Shown one piece after another: positions 17,278 through 25,882 of a stretch of DNA of 64,000 bases. Position 1 is the stretch's first letter; every line of letters starts with the position of its first letter. The stretch comes from Phocaeicola sartorii JCM 17136 = DSM 21941 (lineage in GTDB: Bacteria > Bacteroidota > Bacteroidia > Bacteroidales > Bacteroidaceae): NCBI RefSeq assembly GCF_000614185.1, contig NZ_BAKM01000025.1:25202-89201 (forward strand). The letters run 5' to 3'. The notes under the pieces were generated by a model that had not been told where the DNA came from, made no database searches, and saw only the letters and a list, made by a program, of their open reading frames with translations. Position numbers and translations under genes: made by a program.

Positions 17278-18218
17278 TGGCGAAAATCGTAAAAGGGAGC
17301 GACTTCAAGGGTGTGGTGGATTACATTCTCGACAAGAACAAGGAAACCCAATTGGTGGTGCATGAAGGCTTGTTCATGGAAAATCGGGAAACCATCGCCA
17401 TGAGTTTCAATGCCCAGTCGCGGATGAACGGTAAGGTGACAAAACCTGTCGGACATATTGCATTGAGTTTTTCAAAAGAGGATGATCCACGCTTGACGAA
17501 CCGCGTAATGGCAGGTATCGCACTTGAATATCTGGAAAAGATGGGAATCAAAAACACGCAGTTTTTCATCGCCCGTCACTTCGACAAGGAACATCCGCAC
17601 GTACATATCGCCTTCAACCGCATAGACAACATCGGCAACACCATTTCTGACAGGAACGAGCGATTGCGCAGCACCCGTATTTGCAAAGAGCTAACCTTGA
17701 AATACGGCTTGCACATGGCAAACGGCAAGGATAATGTCAAACGCAACCGTCTGAAAGAGCCGGACAGGACAAAGTACGAGCTTTACGACATCCTCAAAGC
17801 GGAAGTCGGCAGGTGCGGCAACTGGAACGTGCTTGTCGCCAACCTGAAAAGTCAGGGAGTGGATGTACATTTCAGTTACAGAGGTCAGACTAACGAGATT
17901 CAGGGCGTAATCTTCACCAAGAACGGCTACCGCTTCAACGGTTCCAAGGTGGACAGGCGTTTCAGCTATTCCAAGATTGACGCAGCCTTGCAGCGTAACA
18001 GATATAATGAACGTATGGGCATGACAGCCAAAGTACATGATGTTGCCACGCCAAACGCACCGTCCGGTTCAGCGCGTAATGAGTTATTCAACGGTTCGTT
18101 GGGATTGCTGAACGGCAACGGCTCGTCTTATAACACCGCTGATGCGGAAGCCAATCAGGAAATGGCAGAGATGCTTCGCAGAAAGAAGAAAAAGCAAAGG
18201 CGCGGTATGGGATTATAA
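17274..18218 (+). CDS. MOBP-like relaxase
   Basis: The 314-residue protein carries the relaxase three-histidine signature at residues 102-111 (HFDKEHPHVH), which binds the catalytic metal, and a tyrosine near the N-terminus (VVDYILDK, Tyr17) that could attack the nick site. GHIALSFSKED and RSTRICKELTLKYGL are further segments shared by Bacteroides MobA/BmgA relaxases. It would nick oriT and lead one strand into a recipient with a helper conjugation machine. It is somewhat short and lacks any helicase or primase domain. It ends 4 bp before the convergent AraC gene, so no terminator separates them. Confidence 0.9.
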   Translation: MMAKIVKGSDFKGVVDYILDKNKETQLVVHEGLFMENRETIAMSFNAQSRMNGKVTKPVGHIALSFSKEDDPRLTNRVMAGIALEYLEKMGIKNTQFFIARHFDKEHPHVHIAFNRIDNIGNTISDRNERLRSTRICKELTLKYGLHMANGKDNVKRNRLKEPDRTKYELYDILKAEVGRCGNWNVLVANLKSQGVDVHFSYRGQTNEIQGVIFTKNGYRFNGSKVDRRFSYSKIDAALQRNRYNERMGMTAKVHDVATPNAPSGSARNELFNGSLGLLNGNGSSYNTADAEANQEMAEMLRRKKKKQRRGMGL

Positions 18219-18222
18219 CTGT

Positions 18223-19083
18223 TCATAAATCGTTGTATATCGAACGTTGCTGTCTATATTGTGCTGGCGACATACCTGTATGACGGCGAAAAAATCGACT
18301 CAAATAGGATTGGTCTGGGAAATTAAGCGAGTATGCTAATTGTGTGATGGAAAGGGTTGTATCCAACAAATTCTCCTTTATTTCGGCAATTAGCTGTGTG
18401 TCTATAAGTTGTTTGGGGGTTCGTCCACAAGTATGTTGCCACACGATTTTATTAAGGTAACGTTGTGTTATATTCAATTTATCCGCATAATAGTCAGCAC
18501 GGTGATGGCAGACAGCCTCTGCCTTGACCATACGAATAAAGCGATGTACAATCAATTGGGTATTGGAAAATCCTTTACTTGTTTCAACTCGTTCCTGTAT
18601 TGTGCCAAAATTCCACATCCAAAAACCTTGTAGGAATGTTTTTTCTTGCATTTCTTGAAATTTTATGTCTGCTCCATCAGCAAAAAGCATCTTCGCCATA
18701 TCCATCCATAACAACAGTTCATGCCATGTCCGCTGGCTGCGTTTGTCTGGCGTATGAATATAGGTTGGATGCGCCTCATTATAATCGAAGTAGATATGGT
18801 CTATTGGCAATGATATTTGAGTCAGCAGTCCAAAAGTATAGGTAAACACTCTCACACGGAAATCCTCAGAACGGTTTGAGCAGCGTATGATGCAGCCGGA
18901 GATAAACGATAGTTCCATTTGTGAAACAAGATAATAAGTATCTGTTTCTGTCTCCAAAGTGGCACTGCCGGAAATAATCGCCATATAGATTCCATGACGC
19001 AAACGCAATGGACGGTCTTCAAATTCCGAAAATACTGTCTCGAAATATCTTATTTGTAATTTATCAGATGGCTGCAATAACAT
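18223..19083 (-). CDS. AraC-family transcription regulator
   Basis: The 286-residue protein has an N-terminal cupin-like sensor region (GSATLETETDTYYLVSQMEL, SFISGCIIRCSN) and a C-terminal AraC-type double HTH: ADYYADKLNITQRYLNKIV then LSITQLAYSLNFPDQSYLSRFFRRHTGMSPAQYR. The FPDQSYLSRFFRRHTGMSP stretch is the family signature. It faces away from the MFS exporter across a 154-bp gap holding two perfect inverted repeats, so it is very likely the exporter's regulator. The inducer is unknown. Its base composition is AT-rich, unlike the GC-richer mob genes beside it. Confidence 0.9.
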   Translation of the reverse strand: MLLQPSDKLQIRYFETVFSEFEDRPLRLRHGIYMAIISGSATLETETDTYYLVSQMELSFISGCIIRCSNRSEDFRVRVFTYTFGLLTQISLPIDHIYFDYNEAHPTYIHTPDKRSQRTWHELLLWMDMAKMLFADGADIKFQEMQEKTFLQGFWMWNFGTIQERVETSKGFSNTQLIVHRFIRMVKAEAVCHHRADYYADKLNITQRYLNKIVWQHTCGRTPKQLIDTQLIAEIKENLLDTTLSITQLAYSLNFPDQSYLSRFFRRHTGMSPAQYRQQRSIYNDL

Positions 19084-19107
19084 ATAAATTCAATTGTTTT
19101 GATTCTG

Positions 19108-19125
19108 ACAAATTGCAAAATTTGT
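19108..19125. promoter_or_regulatory. Inverted repeat in the AraC-MFS gap
   Basis: ACAAATT (19108-19114) and AATTTGT (19119-19125), perfect 7-bp arms with a GCAA spacer, 25 bp before the AraC start codon. Candidate autoregulatory operator. Confidence 0.45.
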
Positions 19126-19203
19126 GATTATTTTGGAATTAAATACCGCTTGTTCCAAAAATGAAATACATCGGATAAATAATGCAATGGCTTCTCTACT
19201 ATA

Positions 19204-19237
19204 AATCAATTAATTTTGCGCCTAAAATTAATTGATT
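19204..19237. promoter_or_regulatory. Perfect 14-bp inverted repeat over the exporter's -7 box and start
   Basis: Arms at 19204-19217 and 19224-19237 are perfect complements around GCGCCT. The left arm includes most of the -7 box (19211-19218) and the right arm ends at the base before ATG 19238. It could be a DNA operator, or a hairpin in the mRNA hiding the start codon. Confidence 0.7.
19211..19218 (+). promoter_or_regulatory. -7 promoter box for the MFS-rteA-rteB transcript
   Basis: TAATTTTG matches TAnnTTTG. Transcription would start near 19224-19226, so the leader would be about 12-14 nt and ATG 19238 is preferred over the in-frame TTG at 19232. Confidence 0.5.
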
Positions 19238-20401
19238 ATGGTAAGAGAAGAAAGGATAAATTCAAAATTGTTTCTGGAGGGCTTTCTCGGGCTGTTGAGT
19301 ACATTTGGACCATTCGTGATGGATATGTATCTTGCCTCGTTCCCCCAGATAGCTGAGTTCTATAACGCCGTTCCGTCATTAGTGCAGATGTCACTGGCAA
19401 CATGCACGATAGGGCTTGCTGTCGGACAATTTGTGTTTGGCATTATCAGCGACCGGTATGGAAGAAAAGTTCCACTATTGCTTTCACTGCTCCTTTTTCT
19501 AACCGTTACAATAGTATGTTTATTGTCACCCACAATAGAATTGTTCGTATTCATGCGTTTTTTTCAAGGACTTGCAGCGGCTGGAGCTGTTGTAATATCA
19601 CGGTCGATTGCAGCTGATTGTTATAGCGGCATCGCTTTGGCTCGCATATTCGGAATAATCGGTATGATAAACGGTGTATCGACTGTACTATCTCCTATGC
19701 TTGGAGGTTTTGTTGCTGGAGCATACGCATGGAAAGCTGTATTTATAACATTGTTTATAATCGGATTAATAATGTTTGCTGGAACCATTCAGTTCAGAGA
19801 ATCTCTATTGCAACACAACCGTATTTGCTTGAGTTTTACATTATTATCTAGTGAGGTAAAGAGAATTGTAAAGAATAGGTCTTACGTCATACCTACAATG
19901 CAATACGGCTTTGTTATGGCTATGATATTTGTCAACCTTGCTTCTGGTCCTTTTATTATGGATGAATATGGTTTTTCCGCAGAACAAATCAGCCTGACTT
20001 TTGGTGTGAATGCCATTGCTCTTGGTGTGACGGCAGGTTTGGCATCTCGTTTCAAGGATATGCACAAAGTTGTATGTTACTCTAATAATGGAATGATTAT
20101 AGCTTCCATATTTTTGGTAGCAGCTCTATTTTTACATCTCAGCTTTATAGTATATGAAGTAGCTGTTTTCCTCTTATATCTTTTTGTAGGGGCTATGTGC
20201 ACGGCAACTACGACACTTGCAATGGATTCAGAACGTAAAAATGCAGGAATTGCATCTGCGTTTTTCGGTGCGACAGGTTATATTGCTGGAGGTATCATTT
20301 CTCCTATTGTAGGAATTGGGAATATTTTTATCACTTCTGCTATCCTATTTATCGGTTTAGCTTTTGGAAATGGAATATTATCACGAATCCTAAAGGTTTA
20401 A
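19238..20401 (+). CDS. MFS drug exporter, Bcr/CflA-like
   Basis: The 387-residue protein has about twelve hydrophobic helices. The MFS motif A between helices 2 and 3 reads GIISDRYGRKVPLL, and the N-terminal DMYLASFPQIAEFY segment (YLPxxPxIAxxF in the family) marks Bcr/CflA-type exporters. RFFQGLAAAGAVVISRSIAAD is the helix 4 signature of the same group. It probably pumps a toxic compound across the inner membrane by proton exchange; the compound is unknown. Only 8 bp separate its stop from rteA, so the three genes are likely one transcript. In CTnDOT-type elements this place is held by tetQ. Confidence 0.88.
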   Translation: MVREERINSKLFLEGFLGLLSTFGPFVMDMYLASFPQIAEFYNAVPSLVQMSLATCTIGLAVGQFVFGIISDRYGRKVPLLLSLLLFLTVTIVCLLSPTIELFVFMRFFQGLAAAGAVVISRSIAADCYSGIALARIFGIIGMINGVSTVLSPMLGGFVAGAYAWKAVFITLFIIGLIMFAGTIQFRESLLQHNRICLSFTLLSSEVKRIVKNRSYVIPTMQYGFVMAMIFVNLASGPFIMDEYGFSAEQISLTFGVNAIALGVTAGLASRFKDMHKVVCYSNNGMIIASIFLVAALFLHLSFIVYEVAVFLLYLFVGAMCTATTTLAMDSERKNAGIASAFFGATGYIAGGIISPIVGIGNIFITSAILFIGLAFGNGILSRILKV

Positions 20402-20409
20402 AAACATAT

Positions 20410-22724
20410 ATGACAATATTAATAAACAAGAGGTTGTTGGGAATCGGAAATATTGTTATTGCCATTTTGACAACTGCTATTATGTACCTATATTGGGTAG
20501 AATGGGAAGAATTTAACAATATAGAAAAGAAAAACAATTATATAACAAATATACGTCAAGAATCAACAAAACTTTATAGTGAATTGACTGAATTGTCTTT
20601 TGTTAGCGAAACTATATTTGGGTGGAAGAAAAACGATATAATGAATTTCCATCAAAAACGTATGGAAATTGACAGTCTGTTGTGTCGTTTCATAACGATG
20701 TACCCGACTGAACGCATCGACAGCGTGCGTCAGCTTTTGGAAGATAAGGAACAGCAGATGCGCCGGATAGTTCAGGTTCTTGACGAACAGCAGACCCTCA
20801 ACGAGAAGATAGCCCGTCAGGTACCTGTAATCGTGCAGAAAAGCGTGCAGGAACAACCGCAAAAACCAAAGCGAAAAGGATTTCTCGGTATCTTCGGCAA
20901 AAAAGAAAAAACCAAACCAACCGCTACAACTACGATGCTCCGTTCATTCAATCGGAATATAGTTGGCGAACAACAATCACAAAGCCGTCGTCTGTCGGAA
21001 CACGCCGACAGCCTCGCCGCCCGTAACGCAGAACTTAACCGGCAACTGCACGGGTTTATCCGCCAGATGGACGAGAAAGTGCAAGCCGACCTGCAAAGGC
21101 GTGAAGCGAGATAGCCGCCATGCGGGAACAGTCGTTTATGCAGATTGGCGGTTTGACAGGATTCGTACTCTTGCTGTTGGTCATTTCATATATAATCATC
21201 CATAAAAATGCCAACCGCATTAAGCGATACAAACAAGAAACCACGAATTTAATCGGGCAACTGCAACAAGCAGTGGCGCAAAACGAGGCTCTGATAGCCT
21301 CCCGCAAAAAAGCCGTGCATACCATCACCCATGAGCTGCGCACACCTTTAACCGCAATAATCGGTTATACCGCGTTGATGGAAAAAGGCAATGATACGGA
21401 TAAAAAAGAGCGATATGTCCGTAATATCCGGCAATCTTCCGACCGTATGCGCGAAATGCTCAACACGTTGCTGAGTTTCTTCCGTCTGGATAACGGCAAG
21501 GAGCAGCCGAACATTTCTCCTTGCCGGATTTCAATAATCACGCACATTCTTGAAACGGAGTTTATGCCAATCGCCATGAACAAGGGGCTGGCTCTTACCA
21601 TAACGAATCAAAAGGATACTATTGTCTTGACCGATAAGGAACGTATCCTGCAAATCGGCAACAACCTGTTGTCAAACGCCATCAAATTCACTGATAGCGG
21701 CGGTGTATCTTTGACGACTGATTATGATAACGGTATTCTGAAAATTACCGTCGAAGATACGGGTACAGGTATGACGGAAGAGGAACAGCAACGGGTGTTC
21801 GGCGCGTTTGAACGTCTGTCAAACGCCGCCGCAAAAGACGGATTCGGTCTGGGACTTTCCATCGTACAGCGTATCGTGTCAATGCTCGGCGGCACGATAC
21901 GGCTGGAGAGCGATAAAGGCAAAGGCAGCCGTTTCACGGTGGAAATACCCATGCAGACAGCCGGGGAACTGCCGGAACGGATAAATCAGACACGGATTCA
22001 TCATGACCGTACATTCCACGATGTCATCGCCATCGACAATGACGAGGTACTACTTCTGATGCTGAAAGAAATGTATGCACAGGAAGGAGTACACTGCTAC
22101 ACCTGCACCGATGCTGCGGAGCTGATGGAAATGATACGCCGGAAAGAATACAGCCTGCTTCTGACGGATCTGAACATGCCGGAGATCAACGGCTTCGAGC
22201 TGTTGGAGCTGCTACGTACCTCCAACGTGGGCAATTCAAAGACTATCCCGATAGTCGTGACAACCGCTTCGGGCAGTTGCAGCAAGGAGGAACTTATGAA
22301 ACGTGGATTCGCCGGATGCCTGCTCAAGCCGTTCTCCATATCGGAACTGATGGAAGTTTCAGACAAATGCGCCATGAAAGGCAACCGGAATGAAAAGCCG
22401 GATTTCACCTCCCTGCTGTCATACGGCAATGAAGCCGTCATGCTGGAGAAACTGATAACGGAAACCGAAAAGGAAATGCAGGCAATCAGGGAAGCGGGTC
22501 TAAAGAAAGACCTTCAGGAACTGAACGCCCTGACACACCACCTGCGCAGCTCGTGGGAGATACTCCGTGCCGACCAACCGTTAAAGGAATTATACAAACT
22601 GCTTCATAGCGATGGTACACCTGACGATAAAACAATTGGCAATGCTGTAAAAGCTGTGCTGGATAAGGGTTCGGAAATCATCCGGCTGGCAAAAGAAGAA
22701 AGGAGAAAATACGAAAATGGATAA
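20410..22724 (+). CDS. rteA: RteA-like hybrid sensor histidine kinase, one frameshift
   Basis: With one G restored near 21110 (GAGATAGCC should read GAGGATAGCC, giving EARIAAMREQ) the protein is about 771 residues. Order seen: N-terminal membrane helix (about 8-28), a long coiled periplasmic region, second helix (LTGFVLLLLVISYIII), HisKA with the phospho-accepting His in HTITHELRTPLTAI, HATPase (NNLLSNAIKF, DTGTGM, GFGLGLSIV), a receiver (LLLTDLNMPE) and a C-terminal HPt-like helix (LTHHLRSSWEIL). This matches RteA of CTnDOT, which with RteB switches on excision and transfer. The first 300 bp are AT-rich like the MFS gene, the rest GC-rich. It overlaps rteB by 8 bp. Confidence 0.88.
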
Positions 22725-24039
22725 GACAAAAATCATCGTGGTGGAGGACAACATCGTGTATTGCGAGTTTGTCTGCAACCTGCTGGCACGCGAGGGATTC
22801 CGCACTGTGCAGGCTTTCCACCTATCGACCGCGAAGAAATATCTGCAACAGGCCGCAGACGGGGACGTCGTGGTTTCCGACCTGCGCCTGCCCGACGGCA
22901 ACGGCATCGACCTTTTGCGCTGGATGCGCAAGGAGGGCAGGATGCAGCCCTTTGTCATCATGACCGACTATGCCGAAGTGCATACGGCGGTTGAAAGCAT
23001 GAAACTCGGCTCGCTGGACTACATGCCCAAGCAGCTTGTGGAAGACAAACTCGTCCCCCTGCTCCGTACCATATTAAAAGAACGAAATATCGGACGAAGC
23101 CGTATGCCCCTGTTCTCGCGTGACGGCTCGGCGTTCCAAGCCATCATGAAGCGGATAAGGCTGGTAGCCCCCACCGACATGAGCGTGCTGATATTCGGGG
23201 AGAACGGCACGGGCAAGGAGCATATCGCCCACCTGCTGCACGACAAGGGCAAGCGGGCAGGAAAGCCGTTTGTGGCTGTGGACTGCGGTTCGCTCACCAA
23301 AGAGCTTGCGCCGTCGGCTTTCTTCGGACACGTAAAAGGAGCGTTCACAGGTGCGGACAGCATCAAGAAGGGCTACTTCCACGAGGCGGAAGGCGGTACG
23401 CTGTTCTTGGACGAGGTGGGCAACCTCGCACCGGAAACCCAGCAGATGCTTCTGCGCGCCATACAGGAACGGAGATACCGTCCGGTAGGTGACAAATCTG
23501 ACCGCAGTTTCAATGTCCGCATCATCGCCGCCACCAACGAGGATCTGGAGAAGGCGGTCCATGAAAAGCGTTTCCGGCAGGACTTGCTGTACCGCCTGCA
23601 CGACTTCGAGATAACCGTCCCGCCGTTGCGCGACTGTCAGGAGGACATTATGCCTTTGGCTGAGTTCTTCCTCGATATTGCGAACCGGGAGCTGGAGTGT
23701 GATGTCATCGGCTTTGACGGAGAAGCCCGCAAGACATTGCTGACCCATGCGTGGCCGGGCAATGTCCGCGAGCTTCGTCAGAAAATCATGGGCGCGGTGT
23801 TGCAGGCACAGACGGGTCTTGTCACGAAAGAGCATCTGGAACTTGCCGTGACAAAACTGACCTCACCCGTCAGCTTCGCCCTGCGCAACGATGCGGAAGA
23901 CAAGGAGCGTGTCTTACGCGCGTTGAAGCAGGCGAACGGTAACCGTAAGGTTGCCGCCGAACTGCTCGGAATAGGACGTACAACGCTGTACAGCAAGCTG
24001 GAAGAGTATGGGTTGAAATACAAATTCAGGCAATCATAG
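22717..24039 (+). CDS. rteB: RteB-like sigma-54 response regulator
   Basis: The 440-residue protein has a receiver domain (Asp in VVVSDLRLPDGNG), an AAA+ domain (Walker A FGENGTGKE, sigma-54 loop GAFTGA, Walker B TLFLDEVG) and a C-terminal Fis-type HTH (NRKVAAELLGIGRTTLYSKLEEYGL). It closely follows the layout of RteB of CTnDOT, which activates rteC and also mobilizes co-resident elements such as NBUs. No rteC-like or excision gene cluster is in this window, so its targets may be on the element's own int/mob genes or on other elements. Last gene before the right end. Confidence 0.92.
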   Translation: MDKTKIIVVEDNIVYCEFVCNLLAREGFRTVQAFHLSTAKKYLQQAADGDVVVSDLRLPDGNGIDLLRWMRKEGRMQPFVIMTDYAEVHTAVESMKLGSLDYMPKQLVEDKLVPLLRTILKERNIGRSRMPLFSRDGSAFQAIMKRIRLVAPTDMSVLIFGENGTGKEHIAHLLHDKGKRAGKPFVAVDCGSLTKELAPSAFFGHVKGAFTGADSIKKGYFHEAEGGTLFLDEVGNLAPETQQMLLRAIQERRYRPVGDKSDRSFNVRIIAATNEDLEKAVHEKRFRQDLLYRLHDFEITVPPLRDCQEDIMPLAEFFLDIANRELECDVIGFDGEARKTLLTHAWPGNVRELRQKIMGAVLQAQTGLVTKEHLELAVTKLTSPVSFALRNDAEDKERVLRALKQANGNRKVAAELLGIGRTTLYSKLEEYGLKYKFRQS

Positions 24040-24093
24040 CCGGAATTAGCTGAAAATGTAAGTAACGATTAAACCTGTATATTCAACGAAAAT

Positions 24094-24130
24094 AAAAACG
24101 TCCTGTGATAAAAAATCATGGGACGTTTTT
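24094..24130 (+). terminator. Intrinsic terminator after rteB
   Basis: AAAAACGTCC (24094-24103) pairs with GGACGTTTTT (24121-24130), ending in a T run. It closes the MFS-rteA-rteB transcript. Confidence 0.8.
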
Positions 24131-24152
24131 ATGTGTTTCCGATTTTTATTGC

Positions 24153-24160
24153 TACTTTTG
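24153..24160 (+). promoter_or_regulatory. Outward-facing -7-like box near the element's right end
   Basis: TACTTTTG matches TAnnTTTG, but no gene starts within the element after it. It would read across the right end towards the DMT gene. May be chance. Confidence 0.25.
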
Positions 24161-24212
24161 TACCAAGACGAGAGACATTGACAGCAACTCGCAGCAATGC
24201 GCAGAAACAGAC

Positions 24213-24232
24213 ACGGTTGCCAATTCGTTACC
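24213..24232 (+). repeat. Right copy of the 20-bp direct repeat
   Basis: ACGGTTGCCAATTCGTTACC, same orientation as the left copy at 12288-12307, 17/20 identical, about 75-90 bp inside the right end. Confidence 0.45.
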
Positions 24233-24305
24233 TCTATTTTAACCTTTCTCTCAAACCTCTTATAAATAAAGAGGTTATAAAAGTCTTCCAGAATTACTAA
24301 AAAAT

Positions 24306-24322
24306 CTTGGATTTTTATGTAA
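24306..24322 (+). repeat. Candidate right attachment core
   Basis: CTTGG-ATTT-TTATGTAA, one base shorter in the spacer than the left copy. A lost T in the run would make both spacers 5 bp. It is followed by GTTTGC, so GTAAGTTTGC (24319-24328) fits the CTnDOT core consensus GTAnnTTTGC. Confidence 0.45.
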
Positions 24323-24327
24323 GTTTG
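24320..24327 (+). promoter_or_regulatory. -7 box for the DMT transporter at the right element junction
   Basis: TAAGTTTG matches TAnnTTTG, 26 bp before ATG 24354. It overlaps the candidate right att core. Confidence 0.45.
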
Positions 24328-24353
24328 CAGCATAATAAAACATCTGTAAAAAA

Positions 24354-25262
24354 ATGAATGCAATCAAATCAAAGTTTCTCTATCACTTGATAGCCATGGT
24401 CACTGTAGCTATCTGGGGCATCACTTTTGTTTCTACTAAAATTCTAATCCAACATGGATTAAGCCCTTCCGAAATATTCTTTTATCGTTTCACTCTGGCC
24501 TATCTCTGCATGTGGTGCATTTCTTATAAGAAACTATTTGCCAATAGAATAAAAGATGAATTGTTACTTTTATCGGCCGGATTATGCGGAGGAACGATTT
24601 ATTTCATTACCGAAAACACAGCTCTCGGCATCACATTGGCTTCCAATGTGTCTCTGATAGTATGCACATCACCCATCCTGACCACACTGCTTTCTTATTT
24701 GTTCAGAAGAAAAGAGCCTTTCACCCGTCATCTTGTTTACGGATCGATCATGGCCTTGACAGGAGTGGGGTTGGTTGTTTTCAACGGCAGTTTCATTCTG
24801 AAGATTAATCCTTTGGGAGATGTCCTTTCACTGACCGCAGCATTGATGTGGGCATTTTACTGCCTTATTCTCAAGCAATTGGACAGCCATTATTCTGTCA
24901 TATTCATTACCCGAAAAGTATTCTTCTACGGAGTACTGACCATTCTGCCCATGTTTCTGTTCCGCCCGTTTAATTGGGTAAATGACTTGATGATGCAACC
25001 CGCCGTATTCGGAAATCTTCTCTTTTTAGGAATTATAGCCTCCATGCTTTGTTTCATAGCTTGGAATGCCTGCGTCAAGGAGCTGGGAGCCGTAAAAAGT
25101 ACCAACTATATTTATATCATCCCCTTGGTGACCCTTCTTACTTCAGCCATCATCATTGATGAGAAGATAACCTGGATAGCCCTTGCCGGCTGTATTCTAA
25201 TCTTGTGTGGCGTATATTTGGCAGAACGGAAAACAAATCCTACATTTGAGGTGGAATATTAA
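24354..25262 (+). CDS. DMT superfamily permease (EamA family)
   Basis: The 302-residue protein has ten hydrophobic helices arranged as two EamA repeats. The repeat starts VTVAIWGITFVSTKIL and LSLTAALMWAFYCLI, and PSEIFFYRFTLAYL is the typical helix 2. These carriers export metabolites such as amino acids, nucleosides or drugs; the substrate is not predictable. It is the first chromosomal gene right of the element, divergent from the NtrC-type regulator in the uninterrupted chromosome. Confidence 0.88.
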   Translation: MNAIKSKFLYHLIAMVTVAIWGITFVSTKILIQHGLSPSEIFFYRFTLAYLCMWCISYKKLFANRIKDELLLLSAGLCGGTIYFITENTALGITLASNVSLIVCTSPILTTLLSYLFRRKEPFTRHLVYGSIMALTGVGLVVFNGSFILKINPLGDVLSLTAALMWAFYCLILKQLDSHYSVIFITRKVFFYGVLTILPMFLFRPFNWVNDLMMQPAVFGNLLFLGIIASMLCFIAWNACVKELGAVKSTNYIYIIPLVTLLTSAIIIDEKITWIALAGCILILCGVYLAERKTNPTFEVEY

Positions 25263-25274
25263 AACCTTTTAATG

Positions 25275-25825
25275 ATGAACGAGATAGATAAAATGCGTAG
25301 CAGCCAGCTGGCCGATATGGAAAAACCGGAAATACAGGCCAGTTTCATACATGCCAAAAAACTAGTGGCCAAATTGCGGATGATGAGTACATACGATGAT
25401 GGTTTCAGGGAAGTGCTGGAAGACCTGGTGCCGGGCATCCCTTCCACTTCTGTCATCTGTCCGCCGTTTTACTGTGATCATGGACATGGCATCCGCTTAG
25501 GAGAGCATGTCTTTGTGAATGCCAACTGTACATTTTTAGACGGTGGATATATCACCATAGGAGCACATACATTGATAGGACCAATGTACAAATCTACACC
25601 CCGCATCATCCGACGGATTACATAGATCGGCGCGAGCCAAAAGAGTATGCATATCCTGTAACGATCGGAGAAGATTGCTGGATAGGAGGAGGGGTTATTT
25701 TTTGTCCCGGAGTAAAAATAGGGCACCGCTGTATTATCGGGGCTGGAAGTGTCGTAACCAAAAATATTCCCGATAATTCCGTTGCTGTGGGCAACCCAGC
25801 CAAAGTGATCAGAAAGATTGATTAA
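25275..25825 (+). CDS. Maltose/galactoside-type O-acetyltransferase, one frameshift
   Basis: The protein belongs to the LbH (left-handed beta-helix) acetyltransferases of the Maa/LacA group: an N-terminal helical cap (MRSSQLADMEKPEI) and then hexapeptide repeats (FVNANCTFLDGG, ITIGAHTLIGPM, VTIGEDCWIGGG, VKIGHRCIIGAGSVV, NIPDNSVAVGNPAKVI). The catalytic His region reads YTPHHP. One G is missing near 25586 (CCAATGTACAA for CCAATGGTACAA), which otherwise ends the frame early with KSTPRIIRRIT. Restored length is 184 residues, normal for the family. It follows the DMT gene by 12 bp and is likely in one transcript. Confidence 0.82.
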
Positions 25826-25882
25826 GAAGAAAACAGATAATTATGAAAGTTTTGACTTCACATAATTATCTGTTTCTCAAAT

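Larger units (their letters stand above)
12146..24322. mobile_element. Integrative mobilizable element with IntDOT-type integrase, mob genes, AraC/MFS and rteAB
   Basis: About 12.2 kb. It contains a tyrosine integrase at the left end, replication genes, relaxase and accessory protein, and a regulatory/export cassette at the right end. The core genes are visibly more GC-rich than the flanking chromosome, while the AraC-MFS part is AT-rich. No conjugation (tra) genes are seen, so a helper element would be needed for transfer. Ends are placed at an imperfect direct repeat (CTTGG, 4-5 unlike bases, TTATGTAA) seen at 12141-12158 and 24306-24322. Boundaries are inferred; gene content is seen. Confidence 0.75.

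Noticed and set aside
20410..22724. Programmed ribosomal frameshifting in rteA and other split genes
   Set aside because: No slippery heptamer or downstream pseudoknot is seen, and too many unrelated genes show the same loss of one G.
24118..24300. 60-residue open frame at the right end of the element
   Set aside because: It begins inside the rteB terminator and covers the end repeats; no protein character.
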